Below are positions 1 to 7,983 of a stretch of 30,293 nt of DNA, piece by piece. The translations under genes and the position numbers were made by a program. The notes beneath the pieces are model-generated. The model saw only the letters and a program-made list of their open reading frames with translations, searched no databases and was not told the origin of the DNA. Where the stretch lies: the NCBI GenBank assembly GCA_002345625.1, contig DDWE01000009.1, positions 1 to 30,293 on the forward strand, in the 5' to 3' direction. Positions within the stretch are counted from its first letter, which is position 1. The number at the start of each line of letters is the position of its first letter. This stretch comes from Desulfuromonadaceae bacterium UBA2294. Its GTDB lineage: Bacteria > Desulfobacterota > Desulfuromonadia > Desulfuromonadales > UBA2294.

Positions 1-110
1 CCGAGATCCAGGGCGACGGCTTCAAATCCCTCGCTGAAGGTGATCGTGTGAGCTTTGAAGTGACTCAGGGTCAAAAAGGCCCGCAGTCGGCTAACGTGCG
101 CCGTATTTAA
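1..110 (+). CDS. Cold-shock protein, C-terminal part (CspA family)
   Basis: Partial gene, cut by the left edge; reading from base 3 gives about 35 residues ending at TAA 108-110. The peptide contains the family's last strands and end: GDGFKSLAEGDRVSFEV followed by QGQKGPQSANVRRI. CspA-family proteins are small OB-fold cytoplasmic RNA/ssDNA chaperones that melt RNA structure, with a usual length near 66-70 residues, so roughly half is present. The RNA-binding RNP motifs lie outside the window, so whether this is a cold-induced or a constitutive paralogue cannot be told. A strong terminator follows 21 bases after the stop. Confidence 0.9.
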   Translation, partial: EIQGDGFKSLAEGDRVSFEVTQGQKGPQSANVRRI

Positions 111-131
111 TTCGCCGCACCTGTATTTGCC

Positions 132-163
132 AAAGAGCCCCACGGATACTCGTGGGGCTCTTT
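132..163 (+). terminator. Rho-independent terminator of the cold-shock gene
   Basis: Perfect 13-bp inverted repeat AAAGAGCCCCACG / CGTGGGGCTCTTT with a 6-base loop (145-150), followed by a pyrimidine-rich run. It lies directly after the cold-shock stop codon. Confidence 0.93.
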
Positions 164-246
164 CTTCTGACGGCAGTTGTTCGCGGAACAATCTTGATTC
201 CGGTCGTATTTGGTCGGGGCAGGATGTGACTTAAGGGATAGATACG

Positions 247-402
247 ATGGCCAGAAAACCGAATTACGGCTTTGAAAAGCGGCAGAAGGAACTCGCTAAA
301 AAGGCCAAAAAAGAAGAGAAGAAAAAGGCCAAACAGGATGGGATCGCGCAGGAGGAAGGCGAGGAGACTAAGGACGAAGCGGCAGACGACACTTTGGTAT
401 AA
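247..402 (+). CDS. Small Lys/Glu-rich conserved protein (51 aa)
   Basis: ATG 247 is preceded by AAGGGA at a good distance. The 51-residue product begins MARKPNYGFEKRQKELAKKAKKEEK, written here as two blocks: MARKPNYGFEKRQKEL then AKKAKKEEK, and ends in an acidic tail (residues 34-51). The opening pattern (PNY-F-E-RQ-ELAK-KKEEK) is one I recognise from short conserved hypothetical proteins in many proteobacteria; their function is unknown to me. The first half is strongly basic and likely helical, the second half acidic, so a charged helical, possibly nucleic-acid- or ribosome-associated peptide is conceivable but unproven. It sits alone between the cold-shock terminator and a gene-poor stretch. 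Confidence 0.75.
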   Translation: MARKPNYGFEKRQKELAKKAKKEEKKKAKQDGIAQEEGEETKDEAADDTLV

Positions 403-722
403 GGGCGTCATTGCCCATTGTCTGTAGATATTGTCTGTGGCCGCGCCGCAACTGGCGTTGATCGACGTTACTGAGCCTCAGCTTTAATCGGCCGGTTTCT
501 GGCGGCTACAGCTTGTTGAGCATGTCGAAGCTTCCGGTCACCCACCTGTAAAAACCCCGTGTTCTTCCTGCCTAGAAAACCTTGAACAACAACAAACTTG
601 ATTTTTTGCAGGGCTGTCCGTCATCATGAGGGCAGAACTCTTTATTGTCGACAGCGGTGCATCTTCAGCATTGGAGATCTGTACGTGCTGTTGTCTATTG
701 CAGAATGGGGAAGGAGTCGCCC
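403..722. other. Intergenic stretch without a supported gene
   Basis: About 320 bases between the small basic protein and the alarmone synthetase. I see no SD-led reading frame, RNA gene or convincing hairpin. It must contain the promoter of the synthetase gene, but no good -35/-10 pair could be picked with confidence. Confidence 0.5.
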
Positions 723-1817
723 TTGGCCTCTCTGGATTTTGAACTCGAAAAAAATAATTTCAGAAAATATTACGTTGCCCATCGATCTTTGTTTAAAGGG
801 GCCCAATACGCCTATATCCAGACGATTAACTCCCTGATCGCGCAGTCCGGTATCGGCGAGGTGACCAAGGTCGAGGGCCGGGTCAAGGATCAAGAGGAAT
901 GTATCAAGAAGTTTCACCGCAAATATCAGGGGAAGCTTGAGGCCGAAGAACAGCCCTATGAGATTAAGGATTTTCTTTCCGATTTGATCGGTATCCGTGT
1001 CGTCTGCCTGTATGAAGATCAGATTGCCCTGGTCGCCGCTTTACTCCAGGCGCACTTCCGGACCATTGAGGTTACCGACAAGATCGCAGCGGTGGAGAGC
1101 ACGGAGGATCTTTTCGGCTACAAGGGACTGCATCTGGATCTGGCCCCGGATCAGACGATTGCTGCTGCGTCGAAGGAGGGTACCGAGGCCAACTATCCTT
1201 TCGAGGTGCAGATCCGCTCCCTGATCCAGGATGCCTGGAGTGTGCTTGATCATAAGATTAAATACAAAAAGTCGATTCCCAACGACCTCAAGCGACGCAT
1301 CAACGTCCTTTCAGCTCTGTTTGAACTCGCCGACCGTGAGTTCAAGGAGATCCGCAACGCCACCAGTGCCCTCATTCAGCAGGCGACGGTTGATCCTCTC
1401 GGCGATGTCCCTCCGACCAATGGTGCCGTGGCCGGCGATGCGCTGGCCGCGACCAGCGGCAAGGCGATCAACGCCTTCAGCTTCCTGCGGGTGGCCGGTC
1501 ATTTTTTCAAGGATTTCGAATTTGAGGACTACAAAGTTGATAACTTTGTTCAAGTGATCCTGAGGACCGACGGTAATTTTAAAAAGGCCGACCTGCACAA
1601 GAGCTTGCTGGAGAACCTGAAGGTCGTCCGGGATTATCGCGACGACTTCGTGCTGGAAAACCCTGACAGCACCTTCAGCCCCTACACGTCGATCCGACAC
1701 TGTCTCTACTTGTATGATCGGGAGAGTTTCAGTCGCATCTTGTCCAGTGGGCCGCGAGATCGATTTGTCGGTTGGTTGAAAAAATATCACGAAGATCGCA
1801 CCGAGCCGTCAGGTTGA
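723..1817 (+). CDS. RelA/SpoT-domain (p)ppGpp synthetase-like protein
   Basis: 364 residues from TTG 723, which I prefer because AAGGAG (711-716) sits 6 bases upstream; an in-frame ATG at 705 has no SD. The N-terminal half carries the RelA/SpoT nucleotidyltransferase signature: EGRVKDQEECIKKFHRK (51-67), DLIGIRVV (87-94), YKGLHL (133-138) and FEVQIRSLIQDAWSVLDH (160-177), with the catalytic-type acidic residue in EVQIRS. The family transfers pyrophosphate from ATP to GDP/GTP in the cytosol. There is no HD hydrolase domain and no TGS/ACT region, so it resembles stand-alone synthetases, but it is longer than usual small alarmone synthetases (about 200-260 aa). The extra C-terminal ~180 residues are unassigned. 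It is monocistronic with its own terminator. Alarmone product and triggers are inference. Confidence 0.82.
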   Translation: MASLDFELEKNNFRKYYVAHRSLFKGAQYAYIQTINSLIAQSGIGEVTKVEGRVKDQEECIKKFHRKYQGKLEAEEQPYEIKDFLSDLIGIRVVCLYEDQIALVAALLQAHFRTIEVTDKIAAVESTEDLFGYKGLHLDLAPDQTIAAASKEGTEANYPFEVQIRSLIQDAWSVLDHKIKYKKSIPNDLKRRINVLSALFELADREFKEIRNATSALIQQATVDPLGDVPPTNGAVAGDALAATSGKAINAFSFLRVAGHFFKDFEFEDYKVDNFVQVILRTDGNFKKADLHKSLLENLKVVRDYRDDFVLENPDSTFSPYTSIRHCLYLYDRESFSRILSSGPRDRFVGWLKKYHEDRTEPSG

Positions 1818-1832
1818 AGTGCCATGAATAGA

Positions 1833-1872
1833 AAAAAGGCCGACAATCCTGCTGCAGGTTGTCGGCCTTTTT
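1833..1872. terminator. Rho-independent terminator, probably bidirectional
   Basis: Perfect 14-bp inverted repeat AAAAAGGCCGACAA / TTGTCGGCCTTTTT, loop 1847-1858. It has A-run and T-run on either side, so it can serve the alarmone synthetase (plus) and the convergent zinc-ribbon gene (minus). Confidence 0.95.
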
Positions 1873-1902
1873 AATTTACGGGTAACTCGTGTCTGACCCG
1901 AA

Positions 1903-2115
1903 TCAGCCCTGCCACAGGGTCCATGACAAATCGTTTTTATCTGTGCTCCAGGTGAATTTTGCGTTGCAAGTCAGGCACTGGTAATCCTGCTCTTCGAAGC
2001 CGCGCGGGCCCTTCCCCTTGAAGATGCGGGGTTCGTCGAGTTTTGTCAGGTATTCGTGCGGCTTGCCGTTGCGTGATTTCTTGGCCTGTTCTGCACACAG
2101 TTCACAGATATTCAT
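1903..2115 (-). CDS. Small zinc-ribbon protein (70 aa)
   Basis: ATG at 2115, stop at 1903-1905. The product has two CxxC knuckles, C4/C7 (CELC) and C47/C50 (CLTC), separated by a charged linker, as in a zinc ribbon; the C-terminal part is Trp-rich (FTWSTDKNDLSWTLW). It has no signal peptide or membrane segment. I do not recognise a named family; a zinc-binding, possibly nucleic-acid-binding role is inference from the Cys pattern. It is transcribed convergently with the alarmone synthetase and shares the terminator at 1833-1872. The next minus-strand gene upstream is also a two-CxxC protein. Confidence 0.7.
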   Translation of the reverse strand: MNICELCAEQAKKSRNGKPHEYLTKLDEPRIFKGKGPRGFEEQDYQCLTCNAKFTWSTDKNDLSWTLWQG

Positions 2116-2175
2116 CGGGCTCTCTCTTTATCCGGATACTGCCAAATTGGGACGATGAGTGCATTGTTGCGAGCA

Positions 2176-2580
2176 CTATTTGCAGCGCATGGTCTTCTTG
2201 CCGTCCTCAAACAGCACCTCGACTTTTTGCGAACCGATGACGCGCTGAACCAGCCCAATTCCAAAAACAGGATGTTTGATCAAGGCTTTAGCCTTGTAGG
2301 CATCATGCATGGAATATTCCGTTGCCTTGGCCGTGTTCATGTTCGGGCGCAGGAGTTCCCACTCTTTTCGCTCGTTATCTTTATGCAGCAGGCTCTGGCG
2401 CAAGCCCGGCGGTTTGGCAACGGTGGGGGGGCGATATTTGTGCTGACGATTGCAGGCACTGCATTGCACTTCAGCCGGCACCTCTTCGGCCATGGTGACA
2501 ATGGTGTGGTCGGTGTTCTTGCGGCATTTTGTGCAACGGGCTTCGATTCGATCGCCAGTCGAAGGAGTGGTGCTTTGCAT
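2176..2580 (-). CDS. Conserved zinc-ribbon protein (134 aa)
   Basis: The frame stays open upstream to 2913, but ATG 2580 has an AGGGAG SD six to eight bases before it, and the extension has no protein-like character, so the short form is chosen. The product has CTKC (C16/C19) and CSAC (C40/C43), a zinc ribbon, followed by a basic linker and a C-terminal segment (IKHPVFGIGLVQRVIG ... KVEVLFEDGKKTMRC) that looks like a small beta-barrel of the kind seen in short conserved delta-proteobacterial proteins. Function is unknown; the KHPxFGxGxV pattern recalls SH3-like or CarD-like interaction folds, which is only a suggestion. No membrane segment is present. Confidence 0.72.
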   Translation of the reverse strand: MQSTTPSTGDRIEARCTKCRKNTDHTIVTMAEEVPAEVQCSACNRQHKYRPPTVAKPPGLRQSLLHKDNERKEWELLRPNMNTAKATEYSMHDAYKAKALIKHPVFGIGLVQRVIGSQKVEVLFEDGKKTMRCK

Positions 2581-2951
2581 GGTGGTGCTCCCTTGCTCTC
2601 TGCCAAGATCTTTACTGTGTAAACCAGGGAGACAGCTGGCGTCGACAGGAGGACTTGACAATTGATGTGCTGGAAAACCCGGCACGACCGTCAGATCTCC
2701 TTGAGCCGCAGATGCATCTCCGTACGGTTTAAAGGACGGTGGTGGTTTGTGGGAGGATCTGATGTGGACATGCTTATGGTCATAGTACACCCTTTCGCAA
2801 ATAAAAGATACCGGCCGGACAAAAAGTCGTGTGCGTTCGCAGAGGGGTGTTTTCGGGGGACATCCTTTGGCTGTGTTGATGGTCGATCCACAGGGTGTCG
2901 TTCTTTGTTCCACGACTTCGGTATGTCAGGACGGTGCAGCCGCCACGATGA
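2581..2951. other. Intergenic stretch without a supported gene
   Basis: About 370 bases between the start of the zinc-ribbon gene and the end of the HD-GYP gene. Several short frames cross it, but none has an SD or recognisable protein. No hairpin terminator for the HD-GYP gene was evident. Confidence 0.5.
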
Positions 2952-3854
2952 CTAGGCGTCGAGATATTGGCCATACAGGTTGCCGGCTGGAGGGGCACCC
3001 CGTTTTTCTGCCGAAACCCAGACCTCATCTGTGTCAAAGGGGATATCTCGATTGTGGGCGACCAGAGCCTTGACCACAAACCAGCCGACCTCGCCACTTT
3101 CGGCCAGTCGTGTGATCTCCTCGATGGCTGTGCGGTTGTCGAAAGAGACCGGCCGGTAAGGGCGGGGCGAGAGCAGGGCGTCATAGATGTCGCAGACGAC
3201 AATAATTTCAGTCAATGGGTCGATATCCCTGATGCCACGTGGGTAACCACTGCCGTTGCGACGTTCGTGATGATCGCGGGCGACGGTGACGGAGAGGCGG
3301 CGATGGTCGCCCAGAAAGTAGCTCAACAGGACACTGCCGGCCACCGGATGGTGGTTCAGGTGCTGGCGCTCGGCAAAGGTCAACGGCGTCCTTTTTTTGA
3401 GAATGTGCAGTGGTACACAGATTTTGCCGATATCGTGGGTCGGACTGGCCAACGATTCGCGAATGCGCTCTTCGCCGTCGGGAAGCAGGTCGTTGGCCAG
3501 CAGGGTGGTCAAGGCAAAGACCATTAATATATGCCGATAGGTGCAGATGTCGTAGCGGCGGAAGTGGTCGAGAGTCTCCAGGCAGGGGAGCTCCATATGG
3601 ATGGCACGCATGGTGTGGAGCAGTCCTTTGATTTTTTCCTGTCCGTGAAAGATGGTCCGATACGCCGGGCTGTCAAGAAAATAAATCAGGTCACTCCGTA
3701 CACAGCCGTAGCTCAAGAGCGAACGTGGCGAGCCCGAACGGCTGTTTCGGGCGGCGACCCCGGCCAGAACCGATTCGTCGATCGTGGTCCCGGCCGGGAG
3801 CAGCAACTCTCCGTCGAGGGTGTTTACCGGGTACTGCAGGGTCATTTCGGACAT
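2952..3854 (-). CDS. HD-GYP domain protein, putative c-di-GMP phosphodiesterase
   Basis: 300 residues. The C-terminal two thirds is an HD-GYP domain: HD at 140-141 in SPTHDIGK, HHPVAG (168-173), DHHERRNGSGYPRG (194-207, containing the intact GYP) and CDIYDALLSPRPYRP (221-235). These hold the metal-binding His/Asp set, so it should be an active phosphodiesterase opening cyclic di-GMP in the cytosol. The N-terminal ~90 residues (PVNTLDGELLLPAGTTID opening) are a short beta-rich segment often found in front of HD-GYP domains rather than a receiver domain; no membrane segment is seen. It lies 173 bases after moeA on the same strand, with no recognisable c-di-GMP riboswitch in the gap. The signal that controls it is unknown. 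Confidence 0.88.
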   Translation of the reverse strand: MSEMTLQYPVNTLDGELLLPAGTTIDESVLAGVAARNSRSGSPRSLLSYGCVRSDLIYFLDSPAYRTIFHGQEKIKGLLHTMRAIHMELPCLETLDHFRRYDICTYRHILMVFALTTLLANDLLPDGEERIRESLASPTHDIGKICVPLHILKKRTPLTFAERQHLNHHPVAGSVLLSYFLGDHRRLSVTVARDHHERRNGSGYPRGIRDIDPLTEIIVVCDIYDALLSPRPYRPVSFDNRTAIEEITRLAESGEVGWFVVKALVAHNRDIPFDTDEVWVSAEKRGAPPAGNLYGQYLDA

Positions 3855-4027
3855 GAGTCCCCCATGGGCAGCAGTGTTTGCGGCAATCTGAACGCTTTGA
3901 TTCTATCGCTTTTTTCAGGGAAGGGAACCGGAACCCAGGGAAAAAATCCTGGTGTAAAAGACTGCACAGGGGCGACCCTGTTGGCATCGACAGTTAAACA
4001 GCCCCGATCTTGATCCTGAATGTTCGA

Positions 4028-5239
4028 TCAGGGGCAACAGCTGCCGATGGGCAGGCGCAGAACGATCACCTCGACTTGACTGCCGGCCTCCAGCCGTGCC
4101 CCCGCTGCAACCGGCAGCAGGGCGTCGCCACCGGCCAGAGCTCGATTCTGGTTCGACCCCTGGCGATCTGAGGGGAGAAAGCGAAAGGCGCCGTTTTCGC
4201 CCTGCAGGGTCCCCCAGAGAAACGACTGCCGTTTCGTGTCGCCACTGACCGTCGCACCGAGTTCGACCCGCAGTTTAGGCGGTAAAGGCGCCAGACAGCC
4301 GGCAAGGCGACGCAGGGCCGGGCGGACGAAGAGCTCAAAGGTCGCAGCGGCGGCGGCCGGATTTCCCGGCAGGCCGAACACCGCCTGTCGACCGATGGTG
4401 CCGAACAGGACCGGCTTGCCCGGTTTGATCGCCACTTTCCAGAAGCCGAGCTCGAAACCGTACTCCTGCAGTACCTCCTGCACGTGGTCACGGTCGCCGA
4501 TGGAGACGCCGCCGGTGGAGAGCAGTAGATCGGTCTGCAGACCGGCGGCGATGCGATCGGCGAGATCGTCACGGCTGTCGCGGGCGATGCCGAGGGAGAG
4601 CAGTTCGCACCCCTGTTCGCGCAGGCGGGCGCCGAGCAGGTGCAGGTTGGTGTTGATGATCTGCCCCGGTCCCGGCGTCTGCCCGAGGTGGACCAGTTCG
4701 TCACCGGTGGAGAGCAGGGAAACGCGCGGTTTGGGGTGGACGCGCAGGCGCACAATGCCGGCGGCGGCGAGCAGGCCGATTTCGCCGGCGTGCAGCAGAG
4801 TGCCGGCGGCCAGCAGCGGCGTGCCGGCGGTAAACTCCTCGCCGCGCTGGCGCACATGCTGTCCTGCTGTGATCGGGCGCTGCAGCTGGATCTGATCGTT
4901 CCCGACAGTCACATCTTCGATCGGCACCACCGTATCGCAATCGGCCGGCACGACGGCGCCGGTCATGATGCGTACCGCCTGACCGGTGGCGACGGTTCCG
5001 GCATACGGGTGACCGGCATAGGATGCACCGCAGATCGGCAGGCATGCTCCAGCCTTGATGCCGGCGGCAGAAAAGGCGAAACCGTCCATGGCTGAATTGT
5101 CGGCTGGCGGCAGATCCCATCCGGCGTGGATCGCTTCGGCAAGAACATGACCATAGGCCGCATCAAGGGGGAGGTCAACCGGTGGGAGCGGCTGCAGGCG
5201 ATCGAGGATGATGCGCAGGGCTTCTTCGTAGCTGTGCAT
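4028..5239 (-). CDS. moeA: Molybdopterin molybdenumtransferase MoeA
   Basis: 403 residues, full length for the family (about 400-411). It catalyses insertion of molybdate into adenylated molybdopterin, the last common step of Mo-cofactor synthesis in the cytosol. Visible signatures: DNSAMDGFA (47-55), MTGAVVPADCDTVVPIED, LLSTGDELV, STGGVSIGDRDHV and FGLPGNPAAA, i.e. the MoeA N-domain, the MoCF-binding (MogA-like) domain and, at the C-terminus, the small barrel domain. It is the third gene of a minus-strand unit mobAB-modE-moeA: its ATG is 4 bases after the modE stop, and its SD (AAGGAG) lies inside the modE end, implying coupled translation. Confidence 0.96.
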   Translation of the reverse strand: MHSYEEALRIILDRLQPLPPVDLPLDAAYGHVLAEAIHAGWDLPPADNSAMDGFAFSAAGIKAGACLPICGASYAGHPYAGTVATGQAVRIMTGAVVPADCDTVVPIEDVTVGNDQIQLQRPITAGQHVRQRGEEFTAGTPLLAAGTLLHAGEIGLLAAAGIVRLRVHPKPRVSLLSTGDELVHLGQTPGPGQIINTNLHLLGARLREQGCELLSLGIARDSRDDLADRIAAGLQTDLLLSTGGVSIGDRDHVQEVLQEYGFELGFWKVAIKPGKPVLFGTIGRQAVFGLPGNPAAAAATFELFVRPALRRLAGCLAPLPPKLRVELGATVSGDTKRQSFLWGTLQGENGAFRFLPSDRQGSNQNRALAGGDALLPVAAGARLEAGSQVEVIVLRLPIGSCCP

Positions 5240-5243
5240 CGCG

Positions 5244-5597
5244 TTAACTCTCCTTCGGGTCCATTAGGTCGGGGAGCGGACAATTGGCAGTCAGAGTGCG
5301 GACTTCACCGTCCAGGCGCCGGTATTCATCAAGCAACTGTCGCGCTTCTGGCGTCAGGGTCGTTGCGCCGCCGCCGTTGCCGCCGGTGCGGCGAGTGAAC
5401 AGGGGGAACGGGGCGATGCGCTCCATCTCCTGCAACTGCGCCCAGGCTTTACGGTAGGCGATGCCAAGTTCACGGGCGGCGGCATTGATTGAACCGGTGG
5501 CATCGATGGCCAGCAACAGCCTCTCGCGGCCGGTGCCGATCAGCGGCTGTCCATCGATTTCGAGCCAGACTTTGCAACGGACTGTGCAGCGGCTCAT
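5244..5597 (-). CDS. ModE-type winged-helix regulator, HTH domain only
   Basis: 117 residues matching the N-terminal DNA-binding half of ModE: a LysR-like winged helix with LLLAIDATGSINAAARELG (helix-turn-helix), YRKAWAQLQEMER, a Gly-rich wing (RRTGGNGGGATTLT) and a closing dimer helix. E. coli ModE (about 262 aa) has in addition two molybdate-binding TOBE/Mop domains; these are absent here, so the protein probably cannot sense molybdate on its own. It overlaps the mobAB stop by four bases (ATGA) and runs into moeA, so it should be co-expressed and may regulate its own operon or molybdate-transport and molybdoenzyme genes. Whether it acts with a separate Mop protein cannot be seen here. Confidence 0.85.
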   Translation of the reverse strand: MSRCTVRCKVWLEIDGQPLIGTGRERLLLAIDATGSINAAARELGIAYRKAWAQLQEMERIAPFPLFTRRTGGNGGGATTLTPEARQLLDEYRRLDGEVRTLTANCPLPDLMDPKES

Positions 5598-6697
5598 GCC
5601 AGAAACCTTTGTTCGATGAAATCGGCGATAGCGTCCGGTTTGTTCAGGGGCAACGACGGTACATCCAGACTCAGGCTGCTGTTGCTGGCGACCGCGATCA
5701 GGGTCGGGTCGTGGCTGCTGCCGCGACAGAGCAGTGGCCGGTTGAGTTCGGCGCGGTGGACTTCGATCTTTGGCAACGGACTGCGCTTGAACCCTTCGGT
5801 GATCAGGATGTCGACCTTGCCGGCAAAATTGGCCAGCAGTTCATCGAGGGTCGGTTCGAGGTCGTGACGCCACATCAGGGCCGATTTGGATGCGGAGCTG
5901 ATGGCGGTGACGGCCGCACCGGCGGCGGTCATGCGCCAGGTGTCTTTGCCCGGATGGTCGATCTCGAAGCGGTGTGCATCGTGCTTCAGGGCGCCGACGG
6001 TCCAGCCGCGGGCTGTCAACTCGGCGATGACCTGTTCGATCAGGGTCGTTTTGCCGGTGCCGCTGCTGGCCACAAAGGTCACCACCGGTGGTGCGGCGTG
6101 CAGCTGTTGCAGGTCGGCCGGTGTGTTGAGATTGCAGAGCGCTCGTCGCCAGCCCGGCGGAAGGTCAATCGCCTCGACATAGCGTGGGTGCAGGCGGTCC
6201 AGCAATCGGATCAGACGAAATTCGCCCTGTGCCAGCTGCTGTTCAATCAGCGGCAAGGCGTCGCGCCGGTAGCAGGCGATCAGCGGCTCGATACCATTCG
6301 ACGTGCGTGGCACAACGGCCAGAGCGTCATCGGTGCGGGCGGCGAGCAGGGTCCGCAGCAACGTCGGCGACGGGTAGGGGAGATCGCAGGGGAGAACGCA
6401 GACCCAGTCGTGTCGGGAGTGGCGTAGCGCAGTCTCCAGCCCGCCGAGGGAGGAGCCGGGGGAACGATCAGGGTAGGTCGAGACCATGGCGTTGGCGAGG
6501 TCGGGGCGGTCACCGGCAATAATCACCTCGTCGCAGACCGCCTGCAGGGCACGCAGGCCGCGGGAGGCCAGCGGCGGCCCGAGCGGGGAGGGTGACAGCT
6601 GCGCCTTGTCGCTGTGCATGCGGGTGCTGCGGCCACCGGCAAGCAGGGCGCCGCTGACCGGCGGGGACAAATTTTCCTCGTTATGCGGAATTTGCAT
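5594..6697 (-). CDS. MobA-MobB fusion: molybdenum cofactor guanylyltransferase / GTP-binding protein
   Basis: 367 residues from ATG 6697. Residues ~10-205 are MobA: GALLAGGRSTRMHSDKA (16-32), the nucleotidyltransferase loop, and LPCDLPYPSP. It attaches GMP from GTP to Mo-molybdopterin to make the guanine dinucleotide cofactor. Residues ~205-367 are MobB: P-loop ASSGTGKTT (210-218) and LITEGFKRSPLPKIEVHR. MobB binds GTP and aids MobA. The usual LAGGxSxRMGxDK carries His where Gly is common. The frame can be extended to a TTG at 6733, but that TTG is part of a TTGACA -35-like box and I see no SD for either start. First gene of mobAB-modE-moeA, divergent from tatA. Confidence 0.93.
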   Translation of the reverse strand: MQIPHNEENLSPPVSGALLAGGRSTRMHSDKAQLSPSPLGPPLASRGLRALQAVCDEVIIAGDRPDLANAMVSTYPDRSPGSSLGGLETALRHSRHDWVCVLPCDLPYPSPTLLRTLLAARTDDALAVVPRTSNGIEPLIACYRRDALPLIEQQLAQGEFRLIRLLDRLHPRYVEAIDLPPGWRRALCNLNTPADLQQLHAAPPVVTFVASSGTGKTTLIEQVIAELTARGWTVGALKHDAHRFEIDHPGKDTWRMTAAGAAVTAISSASKSALMWRHDLEPTLDELLANFAGKVDILITEGFKRSPLPKIEVHRAELNRPLLCRGSSHDPTLIAVASNSSLSLDVPSLPLNKPDAIADFIEQRFLA

Positions 6698-6704
6698 AGC
6701 GAAA

Positions 6705-6733
6705 AGAATGCCGGCGATGCTATAGTTTGTCAA
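6705..6733 (-). promoter_or_regulatory. Possible sigma-70 promoter for mobAB-modE-moeA
   Basis: Minus strand shows TTGACA (6733-6728), a 17-base spacer, then CATTCT (6710-6705). The -35 is perfect, the -10 matches only 3 of 6. It would put the transcript start close to ATG 6697, giving an almost leaderless mRNA, which fits the missing SD. Confidence 0.35.
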
Positions 6734-6814
6734 GTCGAAAAAATTTATTGATTCGAATATTCATATGTAATAGTGTTGAGTCCGCTAACCACCTTTCGCA
6801 CAAGGAGAAACGCG

Positions 6815-6991
6815 ATGTTTGGTCTCGGTACAACAGAAATGATGATCATCTTGGTGCTGGTCCTGATTATCTTCGGCGCCGGCAAGCTGCCGCAGGTCGG
6901 CAGCGCACTCGGCAAGGGGCTGCGCAACTTCAAGGAGGGGGTGGCAACCGTCAACGAATCCGACGAAGAGAAGAAGTCGATCGATTCGTAA
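6815..6991 (+). CDS. tatA: Sec-independent translocase subunit TatA
   Basis: 58 residues from ATG 6815, set by AAGGAG at 6802-6807; the frame is open to 6773 but that extension has no SD. Structure is typical TatA/TatE: short N-terminus, one membrane helix (residues ~8-20, MMIILVLVLIIFG), the FGAGKLPQVG hinge, an amphipathic helix and an acidic/basic tail (DEEKKS). It forms the pore-like part of the twin-arginine translocase in the inner membrane, which exports folded cofactor-containing enzymes, including many molybdoenzymes. This makes its position, 10 bases before moaA and divergent from mobAB, functionally sensible. It is shorter than E. coli TatA (89 aa) but ordinary for this group. Confidence 0.95.
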   Translation: MFGLGTTEMMIILVLVLIIFGAGKLPQVGSALGKGLRNFKEGVATVNESDEEKKSIDS

Positions 6992-7001
6992 ACCTTTGCA
7001 C

Positions 7002-7982
7002 ATGACTGCTCCCAATCGCGACGGCTTTGGCCGCATCATTAACTACCTGCGTCTGTCGATCACTGACCGCTGCAACTTTCGCTGCCGCTATTGCATGCCG
7101 GAAGACGGCGTCGACAAGCAGGCGCACGCCCAGATCCTGCGTTACGAGGATCTGCTGCGCATTGCCCGCAGTGCGACAGCACTCGGCATCGACAAGATCC
7201 GTGTCACCGGTGGCGAGCCGCTGGTCCGGCGTGGTGTGGTCGATTTTCTGCGCGAACTCGGCGCCCTGCCCGGGGTGCGCGACCTCGCCCTGACCACCAA
7301 CGGACTGCTGCTGGCCGAGATGGCCGCTGATCTGCGCGCTGCCGGTGTCGGTCGGGTCAACGTCAGCCTCGATTCGTTGCGCGAGCAGACCTTTGCCGAG
7401 ATCACCCGCGGCGGCGACCTGAAGCGGGTGCTGGCCGGCATCGAAGCGGCGGCCGCCGTCGGCATGAAGATCAAGCTCAACATGGTGGTGATGCGCGGTG
7501 TGAACGATGATGAGATCGTCGATTTCGCCCGCCTCTCCGTCGAACGCCCCTTTTCGGTCCGCTACATCGAGTACATGCCGACCATCCGCGAGGCTGGTTG
7601 GGAAGAGCGCCTGGTGTCGGGTGACGAAGTTCTGCAACGTATCGCCGCTGTCTGGCCGTTGCGTGCGCTCGAAACCGGCCTGCTCTGCGGCCCGGCCCGA
7701 CCCTACCGCATCGATAACGCCGCCGGCACCCTCGGCATCATCACGCCGATGAGCGATCACTTCTGCTCCTCCTGCAACCGCCTGCGGGTGACTTCCACCG
7801 GTCTGGCCAAGAGCTGCCTGCTCAGTGAGGCGGCGGTCGATTTGAAACCGTGTCTGGAGCAGGCCGATGATGCCTGCCTGCAGAAACTCCTGCGCGAGAT
7901 CATCGCCGGCAAGCCGGCGCAGCACCGGATGAACGAAAACCCGGACGGCTCGCCGTTCACCATGTCGAGTATCGGAGGTTAG
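7002..7982 (+). CDS. moaA: GTP 3',8-cyclase MoaA
   Basis: 326 residues from ATG 7002 (a TTG two codons earlier is possible). Radical-SAM enzyme that starts Mo-cofactor synthesis by turning GTP into 3',8-cyclo-GTP. First cluster motif CNFRCRYC (Cx3Cx2C) near residue 25, GGEPL SAM-binding motif, TTNGLLL, and the C-terminal second 4Fe-4S cluster with CSSCNRLRVTSTGLAKSCL. It ends in SSIGG, the conserved C-terminal GG needed for activation of the enzyme. Length is standard. There is no clear SD: it starts 10 bases after the tatA stop and is probably translationally coupled. MoaC/MoaE/MoaD are not in the window. Confidence 0.97.
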   Translation: MTAPNRDGFGRIINYLRLSITDRCNFRCRYCMPEDGVDKQAHAQILRYEDLLRIARSATALGIDKIRVTGGEPLVRRGVVDFLRELGALPGVRDLALTTNGLLLAEMAADLRAAGVGRVNVSLDSLREQTFAEITRGGDLKRVLAGIEAAAAVGMKIKLNMVVMRGVNDDEIVDFARLSVERPFSVRYIEYMPTIREAGWEERLVSGDEVLQRIAAVWPLRALETGLLCGPARPYRIDNAAGTLGIITPMSDHFCSSCNRLRVTSTGLAKSCLLSEAAVDLKPCLEQADDACLQKLLREIIAGKPAQHRMNENPDGSPFTMSSIGG

Positions 7983-7983
7983 G

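Noticed and set aside
2581..2913. N-terminal extension of the 134-residue zinc-ribbon protein
   Set aside because: The frame is open but low in protein character, and ATG 2580 has a good SD.
3855..4027. Possible c-di-GMP riboswitch in front of the HD-GYP gene
   Set aside because: None of the conserved GEMM core sequences or the receptor helix could be found; only short G/C repeats are present.
5489..6427. Plus-strand open frame of 312 codons opposite mobAB
   Set aside because: No SD or recognisable domain; mobAB on the minus strand shows both expected enzyme parts.
6698..6814. Mo-cofactor riboswitch between mobAB and tatA
   Set aside because: The region is too short and too AT-rich and lacks the conserved stem-loops of the Moco RNA motif.
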